From the NCBI RefSeq assembly GCF_030152825.1, contig NZ_JASLIP010000009.1, forward strand, positions 1-37,910: a DNA stretch of 37,910 bases, read 5' to 3'. The notes beneath the pieces are model-generated. The model was not told the origin of the DNA. It was given only the letters and a program-made list of their open reading frames with translations, and ran no database searches. Source of the stretch: Corynebacterium sp. (GTDB lineage: Bacteria > Actinomycetota > Actinomycetes > Mycobacteriales > Mycobacteriaceae). The position numbers were made by a program, and so were the translations under genes. Shown here piece by piece: positions 16,448 to 24,984 of this stretch; positions within the stretch are counted from its first letter, which is position 1, and every line of letters starts with the position of its first letter.

Positions 16448-17935
16448 TTAGTTGCTGATCCCTGCGGCCAGCTTCTCGATGGATGCCTTCGCATCGCCGA
16501 GCAGCATGTCGGTGTTCTCGTTGAAGAACAGCGGGTTCTGCGCACCGGAGTAACCGGCGCCCATGGAACGCTTCAGCACGATTACGCGCTCAGCCTCCCA
16601 CACCTTCAGCACCGGCATGCCGGCGATCGGGGAGCCCGGCATCTCGGCGCTCGGGTTGACCGTATCGTTCGCGCCGATGACCAGGACGACGTCGACCTCG
16701 TCGAAGTCGTCGTTGATCTCCTCCATGTCCATGACGATGTCATAAGGAACTTTCGCCTCGGCCAGCAGGACGTTCATGTGGCCCGGCAGGCGGCCGGCGA
16801 CCGGGTGGATACCGAACTGGACGGTCTTGCCCTGGTCACGCAGCTTGCGGGTCAGCTCGGCGACCGTGTACTGCGCCTGGGAGACGGCCATGCCGTAACC
16901 CGGGGTGATCATGATGTTCTTCGCGTCCTTGAGCATCGCGACAGCCTCGTCGGTGTCGATCTCGGTGTGGGTGCCGTCGACACCCTCCGCGACCGCGCCA
17001 CCGTCGGTGCCGAAGCCGCCCAGCAGGACGTTCAGGAAGGATCGGTTCATCGCCTGGCACATCACGTAGGAGAGGAACGCACCGGAGGAACCGACCAGCG
17101 CACCGGTGATGATCAGCAGCGGGTTCTGCAGCATCAGACCGGTGAAGGCAGCTGCCCAGCCGGAGTAGGAGTTCATGATGGACACGACGACCGGCATGTC
17201 GCCACCGCCGATGGCGGCGACCAGGTGCCAGCCCATGAACAGCGCCAGGGCGGTCATGATGCCAACCGCGATCCAGGCGGTGGTGCCCTCGCCAGCGACG
17301 ATGAACACGACCATGAGCACGAGGCTGGCCACCAGGATGGCGACGTTCAGCAGGTTACGGGCCGGCAACAGCAGCGGGGCGCCCTTGACCTTGCCGGAGA
17401 GCTTCAGACCAGCCAGGATCGAGCCGGTGAAGGTCACGGCACCAATGAAGATGCCCAGGAAGACCTCACCCAGGTGGAAGTTGTAGGCAGCAGCGCCCAT
17501 CGAGTCGGCGGACTCGGAAACGAAGGAGTTGTAGCCGATGAAGACTGCACCCAGACCGACCAGGCCGTTGAACAGTGCGATTAGCTGCGGCAGGCCGGTC
17601 ATCTCGACGGAGTGCGCGCGCTTGATGCCGTAGGCGGCACCGAGGCTCATAGCCAGGGCGATGAGGATAACGGTGACAACCGGGTTCAGCGCCTCGGAGT
17701 CAGTGGAGGAGTGCACCACAGCCTGGAAGATGGCCACGGCGATGGCAACAGCCATACCGCTCATGCCCAGCGTATTACCGCGCTTCGCGGTCTCCGGCTT
17801 GGACAGGCCAGCCAGTGCCATGAGGAAGAGCACGGCAGCCACGATGTAGGCCAGGTTCGAGATCCGGGCCAGCCAATCCAGCAGCGTGGCATGCTCGCCG
17901 GTCGCTGCCTGCGAAAGAATCAGAGTGGCAGTCAT
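16448..17935 (-). CDS. pntB: NAD(P) transhydrogenase subunit beta
   Basis: This 495-residue beta subunit belongs to the proton-translocating transhydrogenase, which couples proton flow to hydride transfer from NADH to NADP+ and so supplies NADPH. The N-terminal half has about eight or nine membrane helices. The C-terminal domain III binds NADP(H), with TPGYGMAVSQAQYTVAEL, GIHPVAGRLPGHMNVLLAEA, VLVIGANDTVNP and GYSGAQNPLFF. Start ATG at 17935 follows the pntA stop by 3 nt on the same strand, so the two genes are co-transcribed. The length fits the family. A bidirectional terminator lies 53 bp past the stop. Confidence 0.95.
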   Translation of the reverse strand: MTATLILSQAATGEHATLLDWLARISNLAYIVAAVLFLMALAGLSKPETAKRGNTLGMSGMAVAIAVAIFQAVVHSSTDSEALNPVVTVILIALAMSLGAAYGIKRAHSVEMTGLPQLIALFNGLVGLGAVFIGYNSFVSESADSMGAAAYNFHLGEVFLGIFIGAVTFTGSILAGLKLSGKVKGAPLLLPARNLLNVAILVASLVLMVVFIVAGEGTTAWIAVGIMTALALFMGWHLVAAIGGGDMPVVVSIMNSYSGWAAAFTGLMLQNPLLIITGALVGSSGAFLSYVMCQAMNRSFLNVLLGGFGTDGGAVAEGVDGTHTEIDTDEAVAMLKDAKNIMITPGYGMAVSQAQYTVAELTRKLRDQGKTVQFGIHPVAGRLPGHMNVLLAEAKVPYDIVMDMEEINDDFDEVDVVLVIGANDTVNPSAEMPGSPIAGMPVLKVWEAERVIVLKRSMGAGYSGAQNPLFFNENTDMLLGDAKASIEKLAAGISN

Positions 17936-17938
17936 GGT

Positions 17939-19489
17939 TTATGCATCCTCCTTAACGAACATGCCGAGCATGCGGTCTGTGATGGCGAAGCCACCGAAAA
18001 CGTTGACGGAGGACACGACGATAGCCAGGAACGCGAGGACCGTAACGATGATATTGGGGCTGTTGACCTGCAAGATCGCGCCGACCAGGACGATTCCTGA
18101 AATAGCGTTCGTCTCGGACATCAACGGGGTGTGCAGGGTTGGGGTGACCGCGGAGATCACGTAGAAGCCCAGCACGATGGCCAGGGTCAGGACGACGAAG
18201 TTGCCGCTCATGCTCAGCGGGCTGACCAGCACGATCGCTGCACCCAGCAAGATGGCGATGGCCAGGCCGATCTTGGCGAAGGGGCCGCCCATGAAGGCTT
18301 GCTTCTCCGGCTCCTCGGTGGCCTGCGCTTCCTGCGCGGGCTGCTGCGGGGCGACGGACACGCTCACCGGTGGTGGCGGCCAGAGGATGGAGGTCTCCTG
18401 GCCGTCGTTGAGGGTGACGGTGATGGTGCGGACGATCTCGTCATCCAGGTCCAGCACGCGCTGGCCGTCCTTCTCCGGGGTGATCAGCTTGAACAGGTTG
18501 ACGATGTTCTGCCCGAACAACTGGGAGGCCTGGCCCGGCAAACGACCTGCCAGGTCGGTGTAGCCGATGATGGTCACGCCGTTGTCGGTGACGAAAACCT
18601 CGCCCGGCTTCGTCAGGGCGCAGTTGCCGCCGTTGGCTGCCGCCAGGTCGACGACGACGCTGCCCGGACGCATGTTGGCGACATCCTCTTCGGTGAGCAG
18701 CACCGGGGAGGTGCGGCCCGGGATGTTTGCGGTGGTGATGACGATGTCGGCCTCGGCGGACTGCTGGGAGTAGATCTTCGCAGCGAGTTCCGCCTGGTCC
18801 TGGGTCATCTCCTTGGCGTAGCCGTCCTCGGACTTCTCAGCCTCCTCCTGGATGGCGACGAATTCCGCACCCATGGACTCGACCTGCTCGCCAGCCTCGA
18901 CGCGCAGGTCGGTGGCCTTGACGATCGCGCCCATGGAGTTGGCGGTACCGATCGCGGCCAGACCAGCGACACCAGCGCCGATGACGTAGACCTTTGCTGG
19001 TGGCACCTTACCGGCGGCAGTGACCTGGCCGGTGAACAGTCGACCGAAGGCGTTGGCGGCCTCGATGACCGCGCGGTAGCCGGCGATGTTCGCCATGGAG
19101 GAGAGAACGTCCATGGACTGTGCGCGGGAAATGCGCGGCACAGCGTCCATCGCGAGCCCGGTGATGCCACGGCTGGCGAGCTCGTTGATGAGCTCTTCGT
19201 TGCGGCCTGGAGCCATGCGGCAGATCAGGGTGGCCCCGGAGCGCATGAGGTCGCGCTTGGCCTTGGGTGGGGTGTCGAGCGTGGTGACGATGTCCGCCTC
19301 CCAGACCTCCTCGCCTACGATGCTCGCGCCGGCCTCGCGGTAGAGGGTGTCAGGGTAGGCGGCGTCTTCGCCGGCACCTGCCTGTACTTCAACGTCATAG
19401 CCGAGCTTGATGAGCTTGCCGACCGTGTCTGGTGTGGCTGCCACCAGCGGCTGGTTCTCACCCGGCTCAACCGGAATACCGATACGCAC
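17939..19489 (-). CDS. pntA: NAD(P) transhydrogenase subunit alpha
   Basis: This is a 516-residue alpha subunit of the E. coli type, with the NAD(H)-binding domain I and the membrane part in one chain; many bacteria split it in two. Domain I shows RIGIPVEPGENQPLVAATPD, KVYVIGAGVAGLAAIGTA and the RPGSVVVDLAAANGGN loop. A Pro/Gln/Glu linker (about residues 385-405) precedes four C-terminal helices. I chose GTG at 19489 because AGGAG lies 5 nt upstream and the next residues match the family N-terminus; the longer frame from 19594 is not supported. pntB follows 3 nt later. About 250 bp separate it from the nagB region, including the nagB terminator. Confidence 0.94.
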   Translation of the reverse strand: MRIGIPVEPGENQPLVAATPDTVGKLIKLGYDVEVQAGAGEDAAYPDTLYREAGASIVGEEVWEADIVTTLDTPPKAKRDLMRSGATLICRMAPGRNEELINELASRGITGLAMDAVPRISRAQSMDVLSSMANIAGYRAVIEAANAFGRLFTGQVTAAGKVPPAKVYVIGAGVAGLAAIGTANSMGAIVKATDLRVEAGEQVESMGAEFVAIQEEAEKSEDGYAKEMTQDQAELAAKIYSQQSAEADIVITTANIPGRTSPVLLTEEDVANMRPGSVVVDLAAANGGNCALTKPGEVFVTDNGVTIIGYTDLAGRLPGQASQLFGQNIVNLFKLITPEKDGQRVLDLDDEIVRTITVTLNDGQETSILWPPPPVSVSVAPQQPAQEAQATEEPEKQAFMGGPFAKIGLAIAILLGAAIVLVSPLSMSGNFVVLTLAIVLGFYVISAVTPTLHTPLMSETNAISGIVLVGAILQVNSPNIIVTVLAFLAIVVSSVNVFGGFAITDRMLGMFVKEDA

Positions 19490-19670
19490 TTTGTCTCCTG
19501 TGCAGTCTTCTGGGGGATGAAAGTTCCGGGCACTGATCGCAACGTAGAGGTGGCGTTGTGATCGTCCAGTGCGAGTAAGTGGTGATTCGCACAAGCGACC
19601 CGAAAAACCTTGGGTCTATATTTATCCCTTTTCCGGAGTGCTTGTCGCGCGCTTTGAAGAATTAAAGGAG

Positions 19671-19715
19671 AAAAAATGCCAACGGGGGCACCCGATGCCC
19701 CGGGTGCCCCCGTTG
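19671..19715 (-). terminator. Rho-independent terminator of nagB
   Basis: CAACGGGGGCACCC pairs perfectly with GGGTGCCCCCGTTG (14 bp, loop GATGCCCC), and on the minus strand ATTTTTT follows. It lies about 30 bp beyond the nagB stop and also insulates the downstream pntA promoter region (19490-19670). Confidence 0.9.
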
Positions 19716-19746
19716 ATAAAATTGCCGTTTCACCCCCAAAGTGGGG

Positions 19747-20520
19747 TCAGTATGCCTGCCACTCCGGGCGGTTGGCGTCCACGAAACGGTAAAACTCGGT
19801 TTCCTGCAGTTGGGAGGCTGCTGCCTCGTCAACGATGACCGTCGCGTGGCGGTGCAGCTGGAGCACGGAGGCCGGCATCATCGCGGATACCGGCCCCTCC
19901 ACCAGACGGGCCACCGCATCGGCCTTGTTTTCCCCCGTGGCCAGCAGCAGCAGGTGCCCGGCGCGGCGGATCGTGCCGAGCCCCTGCGTGATCACGTGGA
20001 TCGGCACCTCCTCGAGCGAACCGAAGAATCGGGCGTTATCCCGCCGTGTCTGCGGGTGCAGAGTCTTCAGGCGGGTCAGGGAGTCAAAGGAGCTACCGGG
20101 CTCGTTGAAGCCCACATGGCCGTTGGTTCCCACGCCGAGGAGCTGGATGTCGATGCCCCCGGCAGCCTCGATGGCCGCCTCGTACTCGCGGCCTGCCTCA
20201 TCGGTGCGCGGGTTCATCCCATCCGGGGTGTGCACCGCGCCGTCGGCGAAGTCCACGTACTGCGTGAACTCGTTGTAGATCGTGTAGTGATAGGACTGCT
20301 CGTGATCCTCCGGTAGGCCCACGTACTCGTCCAGCAGGAAGGCCGTGGTGTTTGCGAAGCTCAGGCCCTCGCGGTGCTTGGCGATGAGCTCCCGGTAGGT
20401 CAGCAGCGGGGTGGATCCGGTGGCCAGCCCGATGTTCTTACCCTCGGAGACGTACCGGGCCATGATGGTGGCCGCGAGTTGCGCGACTTCTTTCGGGGTC
20501 TGCCGAATCACAACGTCCAT
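19747..20520 (-). CDS. nagB: glucosamine-6-phosphate deaminase
   Basis: This 257-residue isomerase/deaminase converts glucosamine-6-phosphate to fructose-6-phosphate and ammonia. Motifs are GLATGSTPLLTY (phosphate loop), LLDEYVGLP with the catalytic Asp64, and LGVGTNGHVGFNEPG with N133, H135 and E140. ATG at 20520 is preceded by GGAAAG at 12 nt, a rather long spacing. The gene lies 63 bp after pgi on the same strand, and both enzymes make or use fructose-6-phosphate, so co-expression makes sense. No other nag genes are in the window, so uptake and deacetylation of the amino sugar must be encoded elsewhere. Confidence 0.94.
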   Translation of the reverse strand: MDVVIRQTPKEVAQLAATIMARYVSEGKNIGLATGSTPLLTYRELIAKHREGLSFANTTAFLLDEYVGLPEDHEQSYHYTIYNEFTQYVDFADGAVHTPDGMNPRTDEAGREYEAAIEAAGGIDIQLLGVGTNGHVGFNEPGSSFDSLTRLKTLHPQTRRDNARFFGSLEEVPIHVITQGLGTIRRAGHLLLLATGENKADAVARLVEGPVSAMMPASVLQLHRHATVIVDEAAASQLQETEFYRFVDANRPEWQAY

Positions 20521-20583
20521 GAGCAGGCGGTTCTTTCCAGTATCGGTCGGCGCGGGTCATTGCGCCGATGGTGTTTATTGAGT

Positions 20584-22278
20584 CTAACCCTCGTTGCGGT
20601 GCTGCCGGTAAAAGCTGATCAGCGCGTCGGTGGAGCCATCCCCGGCGGCCACCGCAGCGGTGCCCCGTACCGCCGGGAGTAGGTCGCTGGCCTGGAGCTT
20701 TCCGAACTCCACGCCCCACTGATCGAAGGCATTGATGCCCCAGATCACCGATTGGACGAAGGTGATGTGCTCGTAGAGTGCGATGAGCCCGCCCAGGGAA
20801 CGCGGGGTCAGCATGTCTGCCAGGATGGTGGTGCTGGGCTGGTTGCCTGGCATCTCCTTGTGGGGGATCAGCTCTTCGGGGGTGCCCGCGGCGCGCAGCT
20901 CTTCAGCGGTGCGGCCGAAGGCCAGCACCCTGGTCTGGGCGAAGAAGTTTGCCATCAGCATGTCGTGCATCTTCGTCCCCTCCGGCTGGGTGGTGACCTC
21001 GCCGTGGGGGTTGCAGAATCCGATGAAGTCCGAGGGGATGAGCTGCGTGCCCTGGTGGAGCAGCTGGAAGAAAGCGTGCTGCCCATTCGTCCCCGGCGCG
21101 CCCCAGTACACCGGGCCCGTGGGTACTCCGACCTTGGACCCATCCAAGCGCACGGATTTACCCAGCGACTCCATGGTCAGCTGCTGCAGGTAGTCCGGGA
21201 ATTCACGGAGATCCTCGCTATAGGGCATCACCGCGTGGGACTGGGAATCCAAAAAGTCGCGGTACCACACGCTGAGCAAGCCCATCAGGGCTGGCGCGTT
21301 GGCGTGCAGCGGGGCGGTGCGGAAGTGTTCGTCCACGTCGTGCAGGCCGACCAGGAACTGGTCGAAGTCCTGCGGGCCGATCGCGGCCATGAGGGTGAGC
21401 CCGATGGCGGAATCCACCGAGTAGCGGCCGCCCACCCAGTCCCAGAAGCCGAACATGTTCGCCGGGTCGATGCCGAACTCCGTGACGGCTTCGCGGTTGG
21501 TGGACACCGCGACGAAGTGCTTTTCGATGATGGCCTGCCGCTCCGCGCTCGTCCCCGCCGGCACGCCGCGGCGCTCCAGCTCCGTGAGGAGCCATTGCTT
21601 CGCCGCGCGCGCATTGACCAGGGTCTCCTGGGTGCTAAAGGTCTTCGAGCTGATGACGAAGAGGCAGGACTCCGGGTCGAGTGCGTCCAGTGCGGCGCTG
21701 AGGTCCGCCGGGTCCAGATTGGAGACGAAGTAGGGCTCGATGCCCGCAGTGCGGTAGGGGCGCAGCGCGGCCGCCGCCATGGAGGGCCCCAGGTCGGAGC
21801 CTCCGATGCCGATGTTGACGACCTGCTTGATGGTCCGCCCAGTCACGCCCAACCACCGGCCGCTGCGCAGGTCACGGCAGAAGTCCCGCATCCGACCGAG
21901 GACCTCGTGGACGTCCGCGGCGACGTCCACCCCGTCGACCTGGAAGTCCTGGTCCACCGGGACACGCAGCGCGGTGTGCAGGGCCGCACGATTCTCGGTG
22001 GTGTTGACCGTGGCCCCGGCCATCATCGCGTCGCGGTACTCCGGCAGGCCCATCGCTTCGCCCAGCTGGACCAGCAGCTCCATGACGCGGGCGTCAGCGA
22101 GGTTCTTCGACAGGTCGATGTGCAGGGGACCTGCCTGGATGGTCATGTCCTCGACGCGGGCGGCCTCCTGGTCGAAGATCTCCCTGAGCGTGGTGCCGAC
22201 GAAGCTCTCCTTATAGTCCTGGAGTTCCTGCCACGGTGCGGTGCTGGTCACCCGCTGTGGGTTGGGTGGGATGCTCAC
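20584..22278 (-). CDS. pgi: glucose-6-phosphate isomerase
   Basis: This 564-residue enzyme interconverts glucose-6-phosphate and fructose-6-phosphate. Motifs seen are VVNIGIGGSDLGPSMAA, VISSKTFSTQETLVNA, WDWVGGRYSVDSAIGL (catalytic region), and FFQLLHQGTQLIPSDFIGF. The C-terminus has INAFDQWGVEFGK. GTG at 22278 is preferred, with GAGGAG 10 nt upstream and the following SIPPNPQRVTSTAPWQEL fitting the usual N-terminus. The longer frame to 22467 would overlap the divergent dehydrogenase promoter region and lacks family character. nagB follows downstream. Confidence 0.94.
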   Translation of the reverse strand: MSIPPNPQRVTSTAPWQELQDYKESFVGTTLREIFDQEAARVEDMTIQAGPLHIDLSKNLADARVMELLVQLGEAMGLPEYRDAMMAGATVNTTENRAALHTALRVPVDQDFQVDGVDVAADVHEVLGRMRDFCRDLRSGRWLGVTGRTIKQVVNIGIGGSDLGPSMAAAALRPYRTAGIEPYFVSNLDPADLSAALDALDPESCLFVISSKTFSTQETLVNARAAKQWLLTELERRGVPAGTSAERQAIIEKHFVAVSTNREAVTEFGIDPANMFGFWDWVGGRYSVDSAIGLTLMAAIGPQDFDQFLVGLHDVDEHFRTAPLHANAPALMGLLSVWYRDFLDSQSHAVMPYSEDLREFPDYLQQLTMESLGKSVRLDGSKVGVPTGPVYWGAPGTNGQHAFFQLLHQGTQLIPSDFIGFCNPHGEVTTQPEGTKMHDMLMANFFAQTRVLAFGRTAEELRAAGTPEELIPHKEMPGNQPSTTILADMLTPRSLGGLIALYEHITFVQSVIWGINAFDQWGVEFGKLQASDLLPAVRGTAAVAAGDGSTDALISFYRQHRNEG

Positions 22279-22400
22279 TGCTTGAGTTCTCCTCGGGAGG
22301 TGCGTCGCCGGTGAAGTCTTGGACGTAATGCCACCCAGCCTAGTCGTCTGGGTCGCAGTCGCACGGTAGTGCCACAGCGTGCCCCGAGACATAGCTACCG

Positions 22401-22468
22401 GTGGCCGGCGTTGAAACTCAGTGGCCGGGGTCTGCTGCCAGTGGCCGGCGGTGACGCCCAGTGGCACA
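22401..22468. repeat. 20-bp phased GTGGCCGG repeats between pgi and the dehydrogenase
   Basis: GTGGCCGG begins at 22401, 22421 and 22441, and a variant GTGGCACA begins at 22461; each step is exactly 20 bp and most copies are preceded by CA. The array ends 8 bp before the ATG at 22477 and lies in the 198-bp divergent promoter region. Two-helical-turn spacing suggests cooperative protein binding on one face of DNA. Confidence 0.6.
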
Positions 22469-22476
22469 GTGGGGGT

Positions 22477-24042
22477 ATGGCTACTTCGGCAGAAAACAAC
22501 ACAGAACAGAACACCTCCGATTCAGAGTTCTTTACCACCGTCACCGCCGGACCGCGGGAGATCACCGTCCCGACGGGGCTGTTTATCAATGGCCAGTGGC
22601 GCCACGGCGCGGACGGGGAGACCCTTGGGGTTACCGACGCCGCGACCGGCCAGGAGTTCGTGCGGGTGGCGTCCGCAACGGAAGGCGACGCCCGCGAGGC
22701 GATGGACCACGCCGCGAAGGCGCAGCCCGAATGGGAGAACACCAGCCCGCAGGAGCGCGCCGACCTGATGCGCTCTCTGTATCAGCTGGTGCAGGTTCAT
22801 GCCGATGACCTGGCCTACCTGCAGTCCCTGGAGCTGGGTCGCGCGCTGAAGGACAGCAAGGGCGAGGTCGGCTATGGCGGCGGATTCTTCCGCTGGTACG
22901 CCTCCCGCGCTGAGGCGATCGCGGGGGAGTACCGCGTGTCCCCGGACGGCGGCAGCCGCATCATCACCCACCCGAAGCCGGTCGGCCCGGTTCTGGCGGT
23001 CACCCCGTGGAACTTCCCGCTGGCGATGATCACCCGCAAGCTGGCTCCGGCGTTGGCCGCGGGCTGCACCATGATCGTGAAGCCCGCGCAGATGACCCCG
23101 CTGACCGCGCTCTACCTGGCCGAGCTTTCCCGCCAGGCGGGCCTGCCGGACGGGGTGTTCCAGGTCCTGCCTACCAGCACTGCTTCGAATGTCTCCGCCA
23201 TTTTGGACGACGACCGCCTGCGCAAGTTCACCTTCACCGGTTCCACCGAGGTGGGCCAGGCGCTCGCGGCGAAGGCCGCCGAGGGCACCATCCGCACGTC
23301 CCTGGAGCTGGGTGGTAATGCCCCGCTCGTCGTCCTCGAGCACGCGGACATGGACAAGGCCGTGAACGCTGCCATCGACGCGAAGATGCGAGGCGCAGGG
23401 CAGGTCTGCATCGCCGCCAACCGCATCCTGGTCCACGAGTCGCTCGCCGAGGAGTTCACCGCAGCGGTAACCAAGCGGATCGGCGAATTCGTGCTCGGCG
23501 CGGGCACCGATAGTGGCGCCACCGCCGGCCCGATGGTCAGCGCGGAGCAGCGCGACAAGGTCGCAGACATGGTCGACAAGGCCGTCGAGCAGGGCGCGAA
23601 GGTGGAGATCGGCGGCTATAAGCTGACCGAGGACTCCCCGGCGAAGCACCCGGAGCTCAAGACCACCGGTGAACTGGACACCAACGGCTTCTGGTACGCC
23701 CCGACCGTACTGTCCGGAGTCACCCAGGACTCCGAGATCGCCAACCAGGAGATCTTCGGACCCGTCATGACCATCCAGACCTTCGCCGATGAGGACGAGG
23801 CCCTGGCCAACGCCAATGCCACGAACTTCGGCCTGGCCGGCTACGTGGTCGGCGAGAAGCTGCAGGAGACGATGGCCTTCGCCGAGAAGATGCAGGTCGG
23901 CATGGTGGCCGTCAACAAGGGCCTGCTCTCCGACCCGGCCGCGCCCTTCGGCGGGGTGAAGCAGTCCGGCATCGGCCGCGAGGGCGGCTTCGAAGGCATC
24001 GAGGAGTACCTCGAGACCCAGTTCATCACCGTCTCCTACTAG
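22477..24042 (+). CDS. succinate-semialdehyde dehydrogenase-like NAD(P)+ aldehyde dehydrogenase
   Basis: This 521-residue aldehyde dehydrogenase closely resembles GabD-type succinate-semialdehyde dehydrogenases. It shows VLAVTPWNFPLAMITRKLAPALAAGC (cofactor and catalytic Asn region), FTFTGSTEVG, the general base Glu277 in LELGGN, and the nucleophile Cys311 in GAGQVCIAANR. The end PFGGVKQSGIGREGG is typical of the GabD group. A 30-residue polar N-terminal extension precedes the domain. ATG at 22477 is chosen over the 36-codon longer frame, which has no family match. The ribosome-binding site is poor (GTGGGGGT). No GABA transaminase lies nearby, so the true aldehyde is uncertain. A strong terminator follows. 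Confidence 0.85.
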   Translation: MATSAENNTEQNTSDSEFFTTVTAGPREITVPTGLFINGQWRHGADGETLGVTDAATGQEFVRVASATEGDAREAMDHAAKAQPEWENTSPQERADLMRSLYQLVQVHADDLAYLQSLELGRALKDSKGEVGYGGGFFRWYASRAEAIAGEYRVSPDGGSRIITHPKPVGPVLAVTPWNFPLAMITRKLAPALAAGCTMIVKPAQMTPLTALYLAELSRQAGLPDGVFQVLPTSTASNVSAILDDDRLRKFTFTGSTEVGQALAAKAAEGTIRTSLELGGNAPLVVLEHADMDKAVNAAIDAKMRGAGQVCIAANRILVHESLAEEFTAAVTKRIGEFVLGAGTDSGATAGPMVSAEQRDKVADMVDKAVEQGAKVEIGGYKLTEDSPAKHPELKTTGELDTNGFWYAPTVLSGVTQDSEIANQEIFGPVMTIQTFADEDEALANANATNFGLAGYVVGEKLQETMAFAEKMQVGMVAVNKGLLSDPAAPFGGVKQSGIGREGGFEGIEEYLETQFITVSY

Positions 24043-24072
24043 GGGCTTGTCCGGGGAGTTCCCCCAACAGTT

Positions 24073-24108
24073 AAGGACGCCACCGCCGCGTGCGGTAGCG
24101 TCCTTTTT
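24073..24108 (+). terminator. Rho-independent terminator of the aldehyde dehydrogenase gene
   Basis: AAGGACGC-C-ACCGC pairs with GCGGT-A-GCGTCCTT around CGCGT (one mismatch), followed by TTTTTCTTTC on the plus strand, 31 bp after the stop. Confidence 0.88.
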
Positions 24109-24139
24109 CTTTCTGTCTGCCCTGGTTAGGGCAAGCGTC

Positions 24140-24961
24140 TTAGTTATTCAGCGCGGCGATGACGTCCTCGTGCAGCAGCCCGTTGGTGGCCACCGCGGAG
24201 CCACCGTGCGGTCCCGGCTCGCCCTCCACGTTCGTGAAGGTGCCGCCGGCTTCCGCCACGATCGGGACGAGCGCCGCGAGATCCCAGAGGCTGACCTCCG
24301 GCTCCGCCGCGATATCCACGGAGCCCTCGGCGACCATCATGTAGGACCAGAAGTCCCCGAAGCCGCGCAGGCGCCAGGTTTCGTCGCTCAGACCCACCAG
24401 CTGCTCCCGCAGGCCGCGATCCTGCCAGCCGGACAGGGAGCTGATGGAGAGGCTGGCGTCCGCGATTTTGCCCACGCCCGACACGCTCAGGCGGCGTGGC
24501 TGGGCAGAAGGGGTGGAGTCCTCGTCGAAAGTATTCGGCACGGAGAAGGAGCGCCACGCCCCGGCCCCAGGGGCGGCCCACCAGCGGCGGCACAGCGCTG
24601 GCGCGGAGACCAGGCCGACCTTCGGCACGCCGTCCTCCAGCAGGCTGATCAGCGTGGCCCACACGGGCACGCCACGGACGAAGTTCTTCGTGCCATCGAT
24701 CGGGTCGATGACCCACTGGCGGCCCTCGAAGTGCGCCTCGCCGCCAAATTCCTCGCCCAGCACGAAGTCATCCGGGCGGGAATCCGCCAGAATCTCGCGC
24801 AGGCGACGCTCGACGGCGGTGTCGGCGTCGGAGACGGGGGTGAGGTCGGGCTTGGATTCGATGCGGAGATCCTCGGCCTCGAAACGGGCCATGGTGATCT
24901 CGTCCGCGGCGTTGGCCAGCTCGAAGGCAAGCGACAGGTCATCGGAGTATGTGGTGCTCAT
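24140..24961 (-). CDS. hisN: probable histidinol-phosphatase HisN (inositol-monophosphatase fold)
   Basis: This 273-residue Mg-dependent phosphatase has GEEFGGE (E70/E71), WVIDPIDGTKNFVRG (D86, D89) and the C-terminal SLWDLAALVPIVAEAGG. In C. glutamicum the corresponding gene near prfB is the histidinol-phosphate phosphatase hisN, the penultimate step of histidine synthesis. I use that context for the name; the sequence alone only supports an IMPase-fold phosphatase. ATG at 24961 has TAAGAT exactly 7 nt upstream and no Shine-Dalgarno sequence, implying its own leaderless transcript even though the upstream paralogue ends only 23 bp away. Confidence 0.8.
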   Translation of the reverse strand: MSTTYSDDLSLAFELANAADEITMARFEAEDLRIESKPDLTPVSDADTAVERRLREILADSRPDDFVLGEEFGGEAHFEGRQWVIDPIDGTKNFVRGVPVWATLISLLEDGVPKVGLVSAPALCRRWWAAPGAGAWRSFSVPNTFDEDSTPSAQPRRLSVSGVGKIADASLSISSLSGWQDRGLREQLVGLSDETWRLRGFGDFWSYMMVAEGSVDIAAEPEVSLWDLAALVPIVAEAGGTFTNVEGEPGPHGGSAVATNGLLHEDVIAALNN

Positions 24962-24968
24962 GCCCTGG

Positions 24969-24974
24969 ATCTTA
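24969..24974 (-). promoter_or_regulatory. -10 element of hisN, leaderless start
   Basis: TAAGAT on the minus strand, then 7 nt, then the hisN ATG. It falls in the 23-bp gap between the two phosphatase genes, so hisN can be transcribed independently of its neighbour. Confidence 0.5.
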
Positions 24975-24984
24975 GCCTCAAAAA

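Noticed and set aside
18131..19561. 476-residue open frame opposite pntA
   Set aside because: The minus-strand frame encodes an unambiguous PntA; this one has no motifs and Asp/Gly/Arg-biased composition.
20752..22314. 520-residue open frame opposite pgi
   Set aside because: Antisense shadow of a conserved gene with all catalytic motifs on the other strand.
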